Assembly: GCA_001919865.1 (NCBI GenBank)
Contig: MNIR01000003.1
Location: forward strand, 1 to 55,171
Reading direction: 5' to 3'
Length of the DNA: 55,171 nucleotides
Source: Gemmatimonadetes bacterium 13_1_20CM_4_69_16
GTDB lineage: Bacteria; Gemmatimonadota; Gemmatimonadetes; Gemmatimonadales; GWC2-71-9
Numbering within the stretch: the stretch's first letter is position 1; each line of letters begins with the position of its first letter. Positions 26,343 to 35,513 of the stretch are shown here, in pieces. The translations under genes were made by a program, and so were the position numbers. The notes under the pieces are model-generated. The model was not told the origin of the DNA. It did not search any database and worked only from the letters and a program-made list of their open reading frames with translations.

Positions 26343-26763
26343 GGGGCGACGGCTCGGTATCGAGGTCCGCGATCTCGCGCAGCCAGAAGTCGCGGTTCGA
26401 CAGCTCGGGGTGTGGAATGGTGAGGTCGGGGTTCTGCACGGCGCGGCCGTCCCAGCGCACGATGTCCAGGTCGAGGGTGCGCGGGCCCCACCGCTCCCGC
26501 CGCACGCGACCGCGCTCGAGCTCAATGGCATGCAGCTGCCCGAGCAGCTCGGCCGGCTCGAGCCCGGTCTCGAGCAGGACCATCTGATTCAGGTAGGGCC
26601 CCTGCGTTACCGGCCCGATGGGCGCCGTCTCCTCCACGCGCGACGCGGCGAGGAGCCGCGTGGCGGGGAGCCGGGCGAGCCGCTCCCGCGCGTGGGCGAG
26701 ATGGGCGGCGCGGTCCCCCATGTTGGACCCCAGGGCCACGTAGACCCGCTCGCCCCGCGTCAC
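26335..26763 (-). CDS. folK: 2-amino-4-hydroxy-6-hydroxymethyldihydropteridine diphosphokinase
   Basis: A 142-residue HPPK for folate synthesis. It starts VYVALGSNMGDRAAHL and carries the signature RWGPRTLDLDIVRWDG, followed by PHPELSNRDFWL. It precedes panB with an eight-base overlap; folate supplies the one-carbon donor for PanB, so the link makes sense. GTG start at 26763, 17 bases after the chemoreceptor-like gene. Confidence 0.95.
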   Translation of the reverse strand: MTRGERVYVALGSNMGDRAAHLAHARERLARLPATRLLAASRVEETAPIGPVTQGPYLNQMVLLETGLEPAELLGQLHAIELERGRVRRERWGPRTLDLDIVRWDGRAVQNPDLTIPHPELSNRDFWLREIADLDTEPSPRD

Positions 26764-26780
26764 CCCGGAATGCTAACCGG

Positions 26781-28859
26781 CTAGGCGACACTGGCAAAGC
26801 CGCGCGTCAGGTCCCGCAGCATCGCGGCGACTTCCTCGAGCTCGCGAGTCGCCCGCTCCAGCTCGGACAGCCCGCGCGCCGCCTCACTGGCGCGCGTTGC
26901 CACGTCGTCGGCCTCGGCGCGGTTCTTCCCGGCGATCGCGGCTACCGCGTGGATCCGCGCCCGCAAGCGCCCGAACGCCTTGTCCTGCTCGCCCGCGGCC
27001 GCCGCGATGCGCTGCGCGTGGCCGGTCGCCTCCGCCGTGGCCGCCACGATGCCGTCCAGCGCCTCGAGCGCGGCCGACGAGAGCTCCTCCACGCCGCCCA
27101 CATTCACCTGTCCCCGCCGCATCTGTTCCACCACTTCGCCCACCTGCCGATGGATGTCCTGCACCAGCTCCCCCGCCTCGAGCGCCGCGCTCCCGCTCTG
27201 CTCGGCCAGGCGGCGGACCTCGTCGGCGACGACCGCGAAGCCCTTGCCGTGCTTGCCGGCCCGCGCCGCCTCGATCGCGGCGTTCAGCGCCAACAGGTTG
27301 GTCATGTCCGCCAGCTCGCGGATCGACGCGATGAACCCCGTGATGCGGCGGCTCACCTGTCCCAGCTGCTGCACCTTGGCGGAGCTCTCGCCGACGAACG
27401 TCTTGAGCGCCACCAGGCGCTCGATGGCGCCCCGGATCTGCTGGCGGTTCCGGTTCGCGACCTCGCTCGCCGTGCTCGAGGCCTGCGCCGCCTCGGTGCC
27501 GTCCTCGGAGACGCGGCGCGACACCTCGGCGAGGCTCTCGGTCGCCTCGAGCCCGCCCGACACTTCGCCTTCTTCCGCCTGCACCCCCTCGCGGATGACG
27601 CCGGTCGACTGGGCCACGGCGTTCGCTGCCTCGCGCAGCGCCTGTGCCGCCCGCGCGAGCGTGGCGAGCTGCTGCGTGAGGGACTCGACCGTCTCCACCA
27701 GCGGGCGGCGCAGCTCCGTGATGTGGATCGCGGTGGCGAGCTGGTTGGCGAACGTCGCGATCGTCACCACGTCCTTCGACCGGTACGTCTTGCGCTTGTG
27801 GTGCTCGAGCTCGAGCGTGCCGATCACCTGGCCGCCGAACTTGAGCGGCACCATCACGAGGCTCTGCACCGCCAGCGAGGCATCCGCGATGCGCTTGTCG
27901 CGGGTGACGTCGTCGATCACCACCGTGTCGCCGCTCTGTGTCACCTGCTCGCGCAGCGCCGCGGTGTCGGGGGAGGGCTCGCCGCGCTCGGCGCGTCCGA
28001 TCACGCCCCGATAGGCGAGCTGCAGCCGGCCGTCCCGGCGCCGGTAGATCCGAAAGTCCCCCCAGTCCACCAGCCGGTGCGCCAGCCGCTCGATGCGCGC
28101 GAACGAGTCCTCCAGGCTGATGTTGCTCGTGATCACCGCCTCGACCGCATGGATCTTATTCAGCTCCTCCGCCGAGATCGCCTCCTCCAGCATGGTCTTG
28201 AACAACAGACCGAGGAAGCCGAGCAGCGCGGCCACGATGAGCCAGACTTCCGGCGGCCAGAACACCACCGTTCCGACCAACGTGGCCGATGCCATCACGG
28301 TGGCGCCGAAGCTGATGCACTCGTACCGGAAGATGAGCATCCGCTCGTCGCGTTCGAGCTTGCCGCGGATGGTCAGCGCGAAGTAGAACAGCAGCCGGCT
28401 GAACCCGAAATAGGCGAGGCCAAACAGCACCAGCGGCAGCAACATCTCGACATGCAGCCCCGGCGCGACCCCTGCCGCGTGCACGATCAGGCCGTATACG
28501 CCGTACGCGCCCACCAACGCCAGCACTTCGCGTCCCAGGTTCACCAGGGCGGCCCGGAACATCTTCTTGTGCAACAGCCAATCCGCAAGCAACACGCTGG
28601 CCGAGATCGCGAGCGCTGTGGCAGGCAGGCCGACCAGCAGGCTCCCGGTGAGCGCGACGAGCCCGGTCTGGGTCAGATAGGAGTACTTGCTGAGCGGGAT
28701 CTGCAGGCCACGCAGCGCCACGGCGGCGACCAGCATGACCCCGATCTCGAGTAGCTGGTGCATCCACCGGGGATCGGCGATCAGCACGGCGAGCAGCACC
28801 ACGGGTCCGGCGATCGCCAGGCCCCGGCTGTACAGCGTGACGAGCCGGTTGGCCGTCAT
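26781..28859 (-). CDS. Orphan methyl-accepting-chemotaxis-like protein with membrane domain and GAF domain
   Basis: A 692-residue protein. Residues 1-225 hold about six hydrophobic segments (a MASE-like integral membrane sensor). A GAF domain spans about 235-380 ([19 protein letters not shown]). The C-terminal half is a coiled coil with the receptor hairpin tip ([20 protein letters not shown], then [14 protein letters not shown]). No che gene, CheW-like coupling protein or flagellar gene lies in the window. It may signal through a remote chemosensory array or act as a non-chemotactic dimeric sensor. The ATG overlaps the trpA stop (ATGA), so it is the downstream partner of the trp run. Confidence 0.85.
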   Translation of the reverse strand: MTANRLVTLYSRGLAIAGPVVLLAVLIADPRWMHQLLEIGVMLVAAVALRGLQIPLSKYSYLTQTGLVALTGSLLVGLPATALAISASVLLADWLLHKKMFRAALVNLGREVLALVGAYGVYGLIVHAAGVAPGLHVEMLLPLVLFGLAYFGFSRLLFYFALTIRGKLERDERMLIFRYECISFGATVMASATLVGTVVFWPPEVWLIVAALLGFLGLLFKTMLEEAISAEELNKIHAVEAVITSNISLEDSFARIERLAHRLVDWGDFRIYRRRDGRLQLAYRGVIGRAERGEPSPDTAALREQVTQSGDTVVIDDVTRDKRIADASLAVQSLVMVPLKFGGQVIGTLELEHHKRKTYRSKDVVTIATFANQLATAIHITELRRPLVETVESLTQQLATLARAAQALREAANAVAQSTGVIREGVQAEEGEVSGGLEATESLAEVSRRVSEDGTEAAQASSTASEVANRNRQQIRGAIERLVALKTFVGESSAKVQQLGQVSRRITGFIASIRELADMTNLLALNAAIEAARAGKHGKGFAVVADEVRRLAEQSGSAALEAGELVQDIHRQVGEVVEQMRRGQVNVGGVEELSSAALEALDGIVAATAEATGHAQRIAAAAGEQDKAFGRLRARIHAVAAIAGKNRAEADDVATRASEAARGLSELERATRELEEVAAMLRDLTRGFASVA

Positions 28860-29668
28860 GGGCTGTTCCCCGCCTCGTGCACTGCGGCGGCGAGCCTGCG
28901 GAGCAGCTGATCCGCCGCGGGGAGACCCCCTGTGCCCAGCGCCTCGATCAGGGCGCTTCCCACGACGACGCCGTCCGCGAGCCGCGCGGTGGCGCGTGCC
29001 TGCGCGGGTGTACTGATGCCGAAGCCCACCGCCAGCGGGAGCGGGCTCGCCGCGCGTACGCGTGCTACGTGCTCCGGGAGATCGGGCGGCACCTGGTCGC
29101 GCGCGCCGGTGACACCGAGACGCGAGATCAAGTAGAGGAACCCGCCGGCGTCACGCACCGCGCGCTCCAAGCGTTGCGGCGTCGTGGTGGGCGCGAGCAG
29201 GCGAATCAGCGCCAGCGGGCTGGCCTGCACGACCCGCTCCAGGGCGGGATCGGCGCCGGCGGGAAAGTCGGTGAGCAGCAGCCCCGCCGCCCCCGCCGCG
29301 TGGGCGTCCGTGACGAAGCGCTCCAGCCCGTACGCCATCACCGGATTCACGTAGGTCATGACGATCACCGGGATGCCGAGCCCGGCGCGTGCGATCAGCT
29401 CCAGCACGCGCGGCACGGTCATCCCGCCGTCGAGCGCCGCCTGCGTAGAGCGCTGGATCGTGGGGCCGTCGGCGAGGGGATCGCTGAACGGCACGCCCAC
29501 CTCCACGAAATCCGCGCCGGCGGCTTCGGCGAGCCGCAGCGCCGCGAGTGACGTCTCGGGGGTGGGATGGCCGGCGGTGAGGTACGGGATGAGCGCGGCG
29601 CGGCGCTCGCGCGGTCCCGCCTGTTCTCGGATTGCCCGCCAGCGCGCCGCGATCGGGTGATCAGACAA
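28856..29668 (-). CDS. trpA: Tryptophan synthase alpha chain
   Basis: A 270-residue TIM-barrel subunit that cleaves indole-3-glycerol phosphate. Catalytic Glu and Asp are in [19 protein letters not shown], and the phosphate site is in [10 protein letters not shown] and [12 protein letters not shown]. No ATG or GTG exists near the expected N-terminus; the TTG at 29668, overlapping the HD-GYP stop by eight bases, gives [16 protein letters not shown] and fits the family. trpA is separated from trpB by two signalling-type genes, which is rare, because trpB and trpA are normally adjacent. Confidence 0.95.
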   Translation of the reverse strand: MSDHPIAARWRAIREQAGPRERRAALIPYLTAGHPTPETSLAALRLAEAAGADFVEVGVPFSDPLADGPTIQRSTQAALDGGMTVPRVLELIARAGLGIPVIVMTYVNPVMAYGLERFVTDAHAAGAAGLLLTDFPAGADPALERVVQASPLALIRLLAPTTTPQRLERAVRDAGGFLYLISRLGVTGARDQVPPDLPEHVARVRAASPLPLAVGFGISTPAQARATARLADGVVVGSALIEALGTGGLPAADQLLRRLAAAVHEAGNSP

Positions 29669-31133
29669 AATAATCGCTGACGTTGATGCCGTACTTGACC
29701 GGGTCGGTGACCTTGACGATCGTGCGCGGGAAGTTGCCCTGCGCATCGCGTTGTGCCAAGTCGGCGAGGAAGCCGGGATGGTGCAGCGCGCCCTCGGGCG
29801 ACGCCACGACGCGCACGACGGGCCGGTGCACATGGGTGACGTCCGGGTTGGCGCCGTGGACGATCGCGACCTCGTAGGTGTCGAGGATGACGCAGGTGCC
29901 CACGGGGTAGATCCCGATCAGGTTGATGAAGGCCTTGACCACGATCGGGTCGTAGCCGCGCCGCGGGTTGTCCCACATCTCCTTCAGCACCTGATCGGGC
30001 TGAATCGGCACGGTTTGATACACGCGCCGGCTGGTCGCGGCATCGAAGCCGTCCGCGACCGCCACGATCTTCGAGTAGATCGAGAGGTCCCGCCCCCGCA
30101 GCGACTTGGGGTAGCCGGTGAGATCCGTCTTCATGTGGTGCTCGTAGGCGACGATCATCCCGCGGTAGGGGATCTCGCCGTAGCCGCGCAGTCCGAACAG
30201 CGTCAGCACACCGAGCCAAGGGTGGGCCTGCATGATGCGCCATTCTTCGTCGGTCAACCCGCCTTGCTTGTTGAGTACCTCGAGCGGGACGCGGGACTTG
30301 CCGACGTCGTGGAACAGCGCCGCTATGCCGAGGTCGTAGAGCTGTAGTTTGGTGAGGCCGAGCTTGCGGCCCAGCGCCACCGAGAAGATGCAGACGTTGA
30401 CCGAGTGGGTGAACGTGTACTCGTCGTAGTCGCGCAGCGTCGTGAGGCCCACCAGGGACGCCTCGTTGTTCAGCACCTGGTCGACGATCGCCTGCACGGC
30501 GCGCTTCACCTTCTTGACGTTGGCGGTCCGGCCCATCCGGATGCTGTTGATGACTTCCTTGGTCACCGCGACCGAGCGGGCGTACGTGCGCTTGGCGGCC
30601 TCCTTCTGCCGCTCCTCCTCCTCGACGTCCTCGTCGGCCTCGAGCGGCGGCTCGACGCTGATGAACGACACCCCGCCATCCGTGAGCTTCTGACCGAGCT
30701 CGAACACCTTGTTGGGGCTCGCCTCCTTGGCCGCGTACGACAGCAGCAGCGAGACGAAGATCTGCATCTGCTTACGGTCGACGCCCTCGTCGACGCGCAC
30801 CGCGCCGATGCCGCACTGCCGCAGCACGCCGAGGATGTGGGAGAACGACGCGTAGTTGTCGAGGTCCAGCCGCAAGCGGGTGGCGTTCACGAAGAGAAAC
30901 TCGCCTTGCAGGCGCAGCTCGAGCTCCTTCTCGACGTCGAGCAGGTGCTTCGTCGTGGCCGCGAGGTCGTCCAGCGCCTTCTGCACCTGTGCGTTCTCGA
31001 CGGGATAGAGCTTGAGTGAGCGGAACGCGGTGTACAGCACCACGAGGAACTCGCGGCCGGCATGCCGGAGGAAACCGTCCGTCGTCTGGACGGTTTCCGC
31101 GATCGACTGCTTGGGCGGGCCGCCGCCGCTCAC
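29661..31133 (-). CDS. HD-GYP domain protein with an N-terminal domain shared with its neighbour
   Basis: A 490-residue protein. The HD-GYP part (about 240-420) has THSVNVCIFSVALGRKLGL, ALFHDVGKSRVPLEVLNK, AYEHHMKTDLTGYPKSL and SKIVAVADGFDAATS. HD-GYP enzymes hydrolyse c-di-GMP or related dinucleotides. The N-terminal region (about 20-165; FLVVLYTAFRSLKLYP, LRLQGEFLFVNATRLRLD, ILGVLRQCGIGAVRV) resembles the N-terminus of the HEAT-repeat protein encoded just upstream. A Glu-rich segment (EADEDVEEEERQ) links the two parts. GTG start overlapping the HEAT gene stop (GTGA). Located between trpB and trpA. Confidence 0.88.
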   Translation of the reverse strand: MSGGGPPKQSIAETVQTTDGFLRHAGREFLVVLYTAFRSLKLYPVENAQVQKALDDLAATTKHLLDVEKELELRLQGEFLFVNATRLRLDLDNYASFSHILGVLRQCGIGAVRVDEGVDRKQMQIFVSLLLSYAAKEASPNKVFELGQKLTDGGVSFISVEPPLEADEDVEEEERQKEAAKRTYARSVAVTKEVINSIRMGRTANVKKVKRAVQAIVDQVLNNEASLVGLTTLRDYDEYTFTHSVNVCIFSVALGRKLGLTKLQLYDLGIAALFHDVGKSRVPLEVLNKQGGLTDEEWRIMQAHPWLGVLTLFGLRGYGEIPYRGMIVAYEHHMKTDLTGYPKSLRGRDLSIYSKIVAVADGFDAATSRRVYQTVPIQPDQVLKEMWDNPRRGYDPIVVKAFINLIGIYPVGTCVILDTYEVAIVHGANPDVTHVHRPVVRVVASPEGALHHPGFLADLAQRDAQGNFPRTIVKVTDPVKYGINVSDYFV

Positions 31134-32806
31134 CCGCCCACCTCCCGCAGCGCGCGGCTCACCGCGTTGCGCACCAGCGGCTCCTTGTCCTGTGCGGCCC
31201 GCTCGAGCACGGCGCGCGCCTCGGGCGTCCGGACCTTGCCCAGCGCCATGGCCGCACAGGCGCGCGTCTCCGGGTCCTCCTTCTTGCCCAGCAGCCCCTT
31301 GGCCGCGAGCATCTTCTCGAGCACCGGGATGCCGCGCGCGCCCACCAGCGACCCGAAGGCTTCGAAGAACGTCATCTTCTCCGTCAAGTCGGCGTTTCTG
31401 AGCTTCGAGCCCGTGACCATGCTCTCGACGCGGGTCGCCGCGTTGCGGTAGCCGCGCGAGGCGACGAAGCGCACGGCGGCGATCCGCACGTCGCGGTCCG
31501 AGTCGTCGATCGCCTTCTCGAGCAGGCGCATCGCGCTGGGGCTCGCGATGGCGGTGAGCGCTTCCACCACGGCGAGCTTGAGCGTTCGGTCGTTCGATTG
31601 GAGCAGCGGCTCCATCCCGTCGGGCGCACCGGGGAGCTTGAGCCGCCCCGCCAGCTTCACCATCTCGAGCTGGGCGGCGCTGTCCTCGCTCGCCAGCGCC
31701 TTGAGCACTTCCGTCGCGTTGGCCTGGGCCAGCCGGGCGGCCGCGCCGTGCACCAGCTCCCGCACTCGCTCGTTGTTGAGCCGCGGCAGCCAACCCATCA
31801 GGGTCGCCAGCGCCTCGGCCCGGAGCTCCTGGAACAGCTCCGCCAGCTCCTCTTCGGTGGGGTGCACCGTCGCTTCGTCCAGCGACTGGATCAGCTGGGA
31901 GAGGGCGTCCCGCTGTGACAGCCGGGCCGGCAGGCCCTCCAGGGTCTGACGGTGCTCGGGGATCAGCTCGCGGGCGCGCTGCAGGATGACGCGCGCTTCG
32001 CGCAGGATGAACGCGACCGAGCGGAAGTCGGCGGCGCCGAGCAGGTAGGGGATGAAGTTCTCGAGGATCGAGATCAGCTCGGCCCGCACCGTGCCGTAGG
32101 TCTGCAGCTCGAGCAGGTCGAACAGCATCGCGAGCACGTTGTGACGCAGGTCCTGCGAGTACTCCCGCTCGACGTCCTTCTTGAGGTAGTCGACCTCCTT
32201 GTCTTCGAGGAAGTAGAGCGTCGTGTCGAAATCGTCCATCGACACCAGCCCCTCGCGCTTGGGGGGCGCCTCCTCCTCGACGTACTGGCGCACCTGCGTG
32301 GGCGGCGTGGTCGGGATCGTCGCACCGGCCTCGATCGGCACGGCGTTCTCGGTGGCGAGCTCGCGGAACGTGTAGGCGACGAGCTGGAAGTCCTGCGCCC
32401 AGAGGAGGGTCAGCAGGTCGTCCGGGGCGTCCGCCTGGAGGTTCTTCGCCTGCTGCAGCACGCCGAGAAAGCGCACGATCTCGACGTCCTCGACGCCGGG
32501 CTTCAACGCGAGTGAGCGGACGCCGTCCTTGTAGAGCGTCCACGCGACGCTCTCGCTGCGGTTGTCCTGGCTGTAGACGACCGCGTCTTCCCAGCGGATC
32601 TCGGTCTCGGCCACGTCGAACACGAGGTCGTCGGTGGCCTGCCAGATCTGGCGCAGCGCCGCACGAATGTTATCCACCGCACGCTGGTAGACGGGATTGT
32701 TCGGCAGGTAGAGCTGCGTCGCCCGCAGCCCTTTCGACAGGACCTGCCACAGCTCCTCGACCTGCGACGGCGGTAACGCCAGTTCCGATACGGGCGGGTT
32801 CGTCAG
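31130..32806 (-). CDS. HEAT-repeat protein with the shared N-terminal domain; predicted CTG start
   Basis: The open frame reaches trpB with no stop. The first GTG is at 32677, but homology to the HD-GYP protein begins upstream of it: [19 protein letters not shown] here matches VLYTAFRSLKLYPVENAQV there. No ATG, GTG or TTG occurs in frame above 32677. The CTG at 32806 overlaps the trpB stop as CTGA, like the NTGA junctions elsewhere, giving 558 residues. The C-terminal half (about 300-558) is helical repeats of HEAT type ([52 protein letters not shown]). It is probably a scaffold partner of the HD-GYP protein. If the CTG is wrong, the product starts at 32677 with 515 residues. Confidence 0.78.
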   Translation of the reverse strand: MTNPPVSELALPPSQVEELWQVLSKGLRATQLYLPNNPVYQRAVDNIRAALRQIWQATDDLVFDVAETEIRWEDAVVYSQDNRSESVAWTLYKDGVRSLALKPGVEDVEIVRFLGVLQQAKNLQADAPDDLLTLLWAQDFQLVAYTFRELATENAVPIEAGATIPTTPPTQVRQYVEEEAPPKREGLVSMDDFDTTLYFLEDKEVDYLKKDVEREYSQDLRHNVLAMLFDLLELQTYGTVRAELISILENFIPYLLGAADFRSVAFILREARVILQRARELIPEHRQTLEGLPARLSQRDALSQLIQSLDEATVHPTEEELAELFQELRAEALATLMGWLPRLNNERVRELVHGAAARLAQANATEVLKALASEDSAAQLEMVKLAGRLKLPGAPDGMEPLLQSNDRTLKLAVVEALTAIASPSAMRLLEKAIDDSDRDVRIAAVRFVASRGYRNAATRVESMVTGSKLRNADLTEKMTFFEAFGSLVGARGIPVLEKMLAAKGLLGKKEDPETRACAAMALGKVRTPEARAVLERAAQDKEPLVRNAVSRALREVGG

Positions 32807-34011
32807 AGTGCCGCTCCCGTCAGTTCGGCGACCATCGCGACGTCCTTGTCGCCCCGGCCGCTCAGGTTGATGAGGACGACATCGCCCGCACGCCAGTGCC
32901 CGCGGCGGCCCATCACCCAGGCGACGGCGTGGGCGCTCTCCAGGGCCGGCAAGATACCCTCGAGGCGGGACAGCGCGCCGAACGCGTCGAGCGCCTGCCG
33001 GTCGGTCACCGCCTCATACAATACGCGACCGGTGTCTTTCAGGTAAGCGTGCTCCGGCCCCACCCCGGGGTAGTCGAGCCCCGCGGAGACGCTGTGGGCG
33101 GGCTGGACCTGGCCGTCGGCGTTCTGGAGCAGATAGCTCAGGCTGCCGTGGAACACGCCTGGGCGGCCGCGCGCCAATGACGCCGCATGGTGGCCGCTGG
33201 CCAGCCCCTCCCCCGCGGCTTCGACGCCCACGAGCTCGACGCCCGTGTCGTCGAGAAAGGCGCTGAAGATGCCGATCGCGTTGGAGCCGCCGCCGACGCA
33301 CGCCACGACGGTGCGCGGCAACCGCCCGCAGCGTTCCAGCACCTGCGCGCGCGCTTCGCGCCCGATCACCGCTTGGAAATCGCCGACGAGGCGCGGGAAC
33401 GGATCGGGTCCCACCACGGAGCCGATGATGTAATGCGTGGTGGTCACGTTCGTGACCCAATCCCGTAACGCTTCGTTGGTCGCGTCTTTGAGAGTCTTGG
33501 TGCCGGAGGTCACGGGCACGACCTGTGCGCCCATCAGCTCCATGCGGTACACGTTGAGCCGCTGGCGTCGCATGTCGGCTTCGCCCATATACACCACGCA
33601 CGCGAGCCCGAACCGCGCGCACACAGTGGCGGTGGCGACGCCATGCTGGCCGGCGCCCGTCTCGGCGATGATGCGCTGCTTGCCCATGCGCCGCGCCAGC
33701 AGCACCTGACCGAGCGTGTTGTTGATCTTGTGGGCGCCGGTGTGGTTCAGGTCCTCGCGCTTGAGCAGCACGACGACGCCCTCGCCCAGCTGCGTGCCGA
33801 GTCGCGGCGTTTCGGTGATGGGGGTGGGCCGCCCGACGTAGTCCTTGAGCAGCGCGTCGAGCTCCGCCCAGAACCGCGGGTCGCCCTGCGCCTCCCGGTA
33901 GACCGCCGCGAGCTCCTCGAGCGCGGCGATCAAAGTCTCAGGGACATAGCGCCCACCATACGGTCCGAACCGACCATCGACCGCACGCTCGACCGGCCTG
34001 GGAGTGCTCAC
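32803..34011 (-). CDS. trpB: Tryptophan synthase beta chain
   Basis: A 402-residue PLP enzyme of standard TrpB1 type. PLP Lys lies in [14 protein letters not shown], with [30 protein letters not shown] for PLP phosphate, and [17 protein letters not shown]. It joins indole and serine. GTG at 34011 overlaps the trpC stop (GTGA). The downstream neighbour is not trpA but the HEAT-repeat gene. Confidence 0.97.
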   Translation of the reverse strand: MSTPRPVERAVDGRFGPYGGRYVPETLIAALEELAAVYREAQGDPRFWAELDALLKDYVGRPTPITETPRLGTQLGEGVVVLLKREDLNHTGAHKINNTLGQVLLARRMGKQRIIAETGAGQHGVATATVCARFGLACVVYMGEADMRRQRLNVYRMELMGAQVVPVTSGTKTLKDATNEALRDWVTNVTTTHYIIGSVVGPDPFPRLVGDFQAVIGREARAQVLERCGRLPRTVVACVGGGSNAIGIFSAFLDDTGVELVGVEAAGEGLASGHHAASLARGRPGVFHGSLSYLLQNADGQVQPAHSVSAGLDYPGVGPEHAYLKDTGRVLYEAVTDRQALDAFGALSRLEGILPALESAHAVAWVMGRRGHWRAGDVVLINLSGRGDKDVAMVAELTGAAL

Positions 34012-34847
34012 CGTCTCCTCCGTCGCCGCGCTACACCCGTCAGCGCCCGCACCGCCGCCGCCGGGTCCTCACTGCGTGCCACCGACGTGCCCACCAACAC
34101 CAGATCCGCGCCTACCGCCGCCATCCGCTCGACGTCCGCGCGTGCCTCGATGCCGCTTTCGGCGACCGCCGGCACGCCCGCCGGGACGCGGGCCAGCAGT
34201 GCCTCCGCGATCCGGAGGTCCACCGCGAAGGTCGCCAGGTCGCGGCTGTTCACCCCGACCGCCGTGGGTTCGGCGGCGAGCGCCTCATCGAGCTCCGCCT
34301 CCGAATGGACCTCCACCAATACGCCCAACCCGTGGTCCCGTGCCGTGCGCGCGAGGGCTTGCAAGCGCCCGGTCGCGAGGGCGCGCACGATCAACAGCAC
34401 GGCGCTCGCCCCCGCCACCCGCGCCTCCAACAGCTGCAGCTCGTCGAGGATGAAGTCCTTCCGCAACACCGGCACCGAGACGGCCTGTACCACGCGCGCC
34501 AGGTCGTCGAGCGACCCGCCGAAGTACGTCTCGTCCGTCAAGACCGAGATCGCGACCGCACCTCCCCGCTGGTACGACGCCGCGTGGCGCGCGGGATCGA
34601 GGTCCTCTCGGATGGCGCCGGCCGAAGGGGACCGTCGCTTCACCTCTGCGATCACGCCCACCGTGGCTTGCCCTGCCCCTGCCCCTGCCCCCTGCCCTGC
34701 GTCCCCCTCCCCGTGCAGCGCCCGCGTGAACGAACGCGGCGGGGGCGCTGCCGCGGCCCGGCGCTCGAGCTCGCCGGCACGGGAGCGGAGACCGGCGATC
34801 CGACCCCGCGTGGCGGAAAGGATGGCGTCGAGGCTCGCTCCTGTCAT
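34008..34847 (-). CDS. trpC: Indole-3-glycerol-phosphate synthase with a repeat-derived insertion
   Basis: A 279-residue TIM barrel. [59 protein letters not shown] and GVNSRDL are all conserved. About 15 residues ([15 protein letters not shown]) lie just before VGVIAEVKR and are encoded by hexamer repeats at 34669-34701; they lengthen the loop before strand 1. ATG at 34847, divergent from lexA. trpF, trpE and trpG are not in the window. Confidence 0.95.
   Translation of the reverse strand: MTGASLDAILSATRGRIAGLRSRAGELERRAAAAPPPRSFTRALHGEGDAGQGAGAGAGQATVGVIAEVKRRSPSAGAIREDLDPARHAASYQRGGAVAISVLTDETYFGGSLDDLARVVQAVSVPVLRKDFILDELQLLEARVAGASAVLLIVRALATGRLQALARTARDHGLGVLVEVHSEAELDEALAAEPTAVGVNSRDLATFAVDLRIAEALLARVPAGVPAVAESGIEARADVERMAAVGADLVLVGTSVARSEDPAAAVRALTGVARRRRRR
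34669..34701. repeat. Hexamer microsatellite (CCCCTG-type) inside trpC
   Basis: About five CCCCTG/CCCTGC-type units in a row encode a Gly/Ala-rich loop. The frame of trpC is intact. Confidence 0.8.
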
Positions 34848-34849
34848 CC

Positions 34850-34897
34850 TTGCGTTCGGTGCATTTTCGGGTAGATTTGCTTCGGGTTATCTTCGGG
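34850..34897 (+). promoter_or_regulatory. Candidate lexA promoter with two YTTC-N7-YTTC direct repeats
   Basis: TTGCGT (34850-34855) and TAGATT (34872-34877) are 16 bp apart and precede lexA. TTCGG occurs at 34855, 34866, 34881 and 34892, giving two pairs each with an 11-bp period (GTTC-N7-TTTC and CTTC-N7-CTTC). This period equals the GTTC-N7-GTTC operator used by LexA in Alphaproteobacteria, so they may be LexA autoregulatory sites. No experimental support. Confidence 0.45.
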
Positions 34898-34904
34898 AGA
34901 CAGC

Positions 34905-35513
34905 GTGCCGCTCACTCGCCGTCAGCGCGAGATCCTGGACTTCATTTCGGGCCACATCACGGCCAAGGGCTACGCTCCGAGCTTCGAGGAGATCGCTCGA
35001 CAGTTCGGCTTTCAGTCCCTGGCCACCGTGCACGAGCATCTCACCAACCTCGAGCGCAAAGGCTACATCCGCCGCTCCCACAACGAGAGCCGGGCCATAG
35101 AAGTGGTGCCGCCCAAGGGGCAGACCGGCGCCACCGAGCTGCCGTTGTTCGGGCTCGTGGCGGCGGGCGAGCCCGTTGAGGCCGTGAGCGGGAACGAAAC
35201 GATCGCCGTGCCCGACGAGCTCATTCCGCGCCGCGGCCGCAGCTACGTGCTCAAGGTCCGCGGCCAGTCGATGATCGACGAGCACATCAAGGACGGCGAT
35301 TTCATCGTCGTGCACGAACGTAACCAGGCCGACAATGGCCAGACCGTGGTGGCGCTCGTGCACGGCTCCAGCGCCACGGTGAAACGGTTCTACCGCGAGC
35401 CGGGCGGCTGGATCAGACTCGAGCCCGCGAACCCCACCATGCGCCCGCTGCGGGTGAACGAGCGCGATGTCGTCGTGCAGGGCATCGTGGTCGGGGTGAT
35501 CCGCAAGTACTAA
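34905..35513 (+). CDS. lexA: LexA repressor
   Basis: A 202-residue SOS repressor. The winged-helix DNA-binding domain is LTRRQREILDFISGHITAKGYAPS with RQFGFQSLATVHEHLTNLE. The self-cleavage site is Ala-Gly in GLVAAGEPVE, the catalytic Ser is in GQSMIDEHI and the Lys is in SSATVKRFY. So both DNA binding and RecA-stimulated autocleavage should work. GTG start at 34905. The gene is divergent from trpC and its stop overlaps the trpD stop by four bases. Confidence 0.97.
   Translation: MPLTRRQREILDFISGHITAKGYAPSFEEIARQFGFQSLATVHEHLTNLERKGYIRRSHNESRAIEVVPPKGQTGATELPLFGLVAAGEPVEAVSGNETIAVPDELIPRRGRSYVLKVRGQSMIDEHIKDGDFIVVHERNQADNGQTVVALVHGSSATVKRFYREPGGWIRLEPANPTMRPLRVNERDVVVQGIVVGVIRKY

Noticed and set aside
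29661-32543. A 960-residue frame suggesting an HD-GYP fusion
   Set aside because: The N-terminal half is an out-of-frame shadow of the HEAT-repeat gene; the HD-GYP protein has a GTG at 31133 in the usual GTGA overlap.
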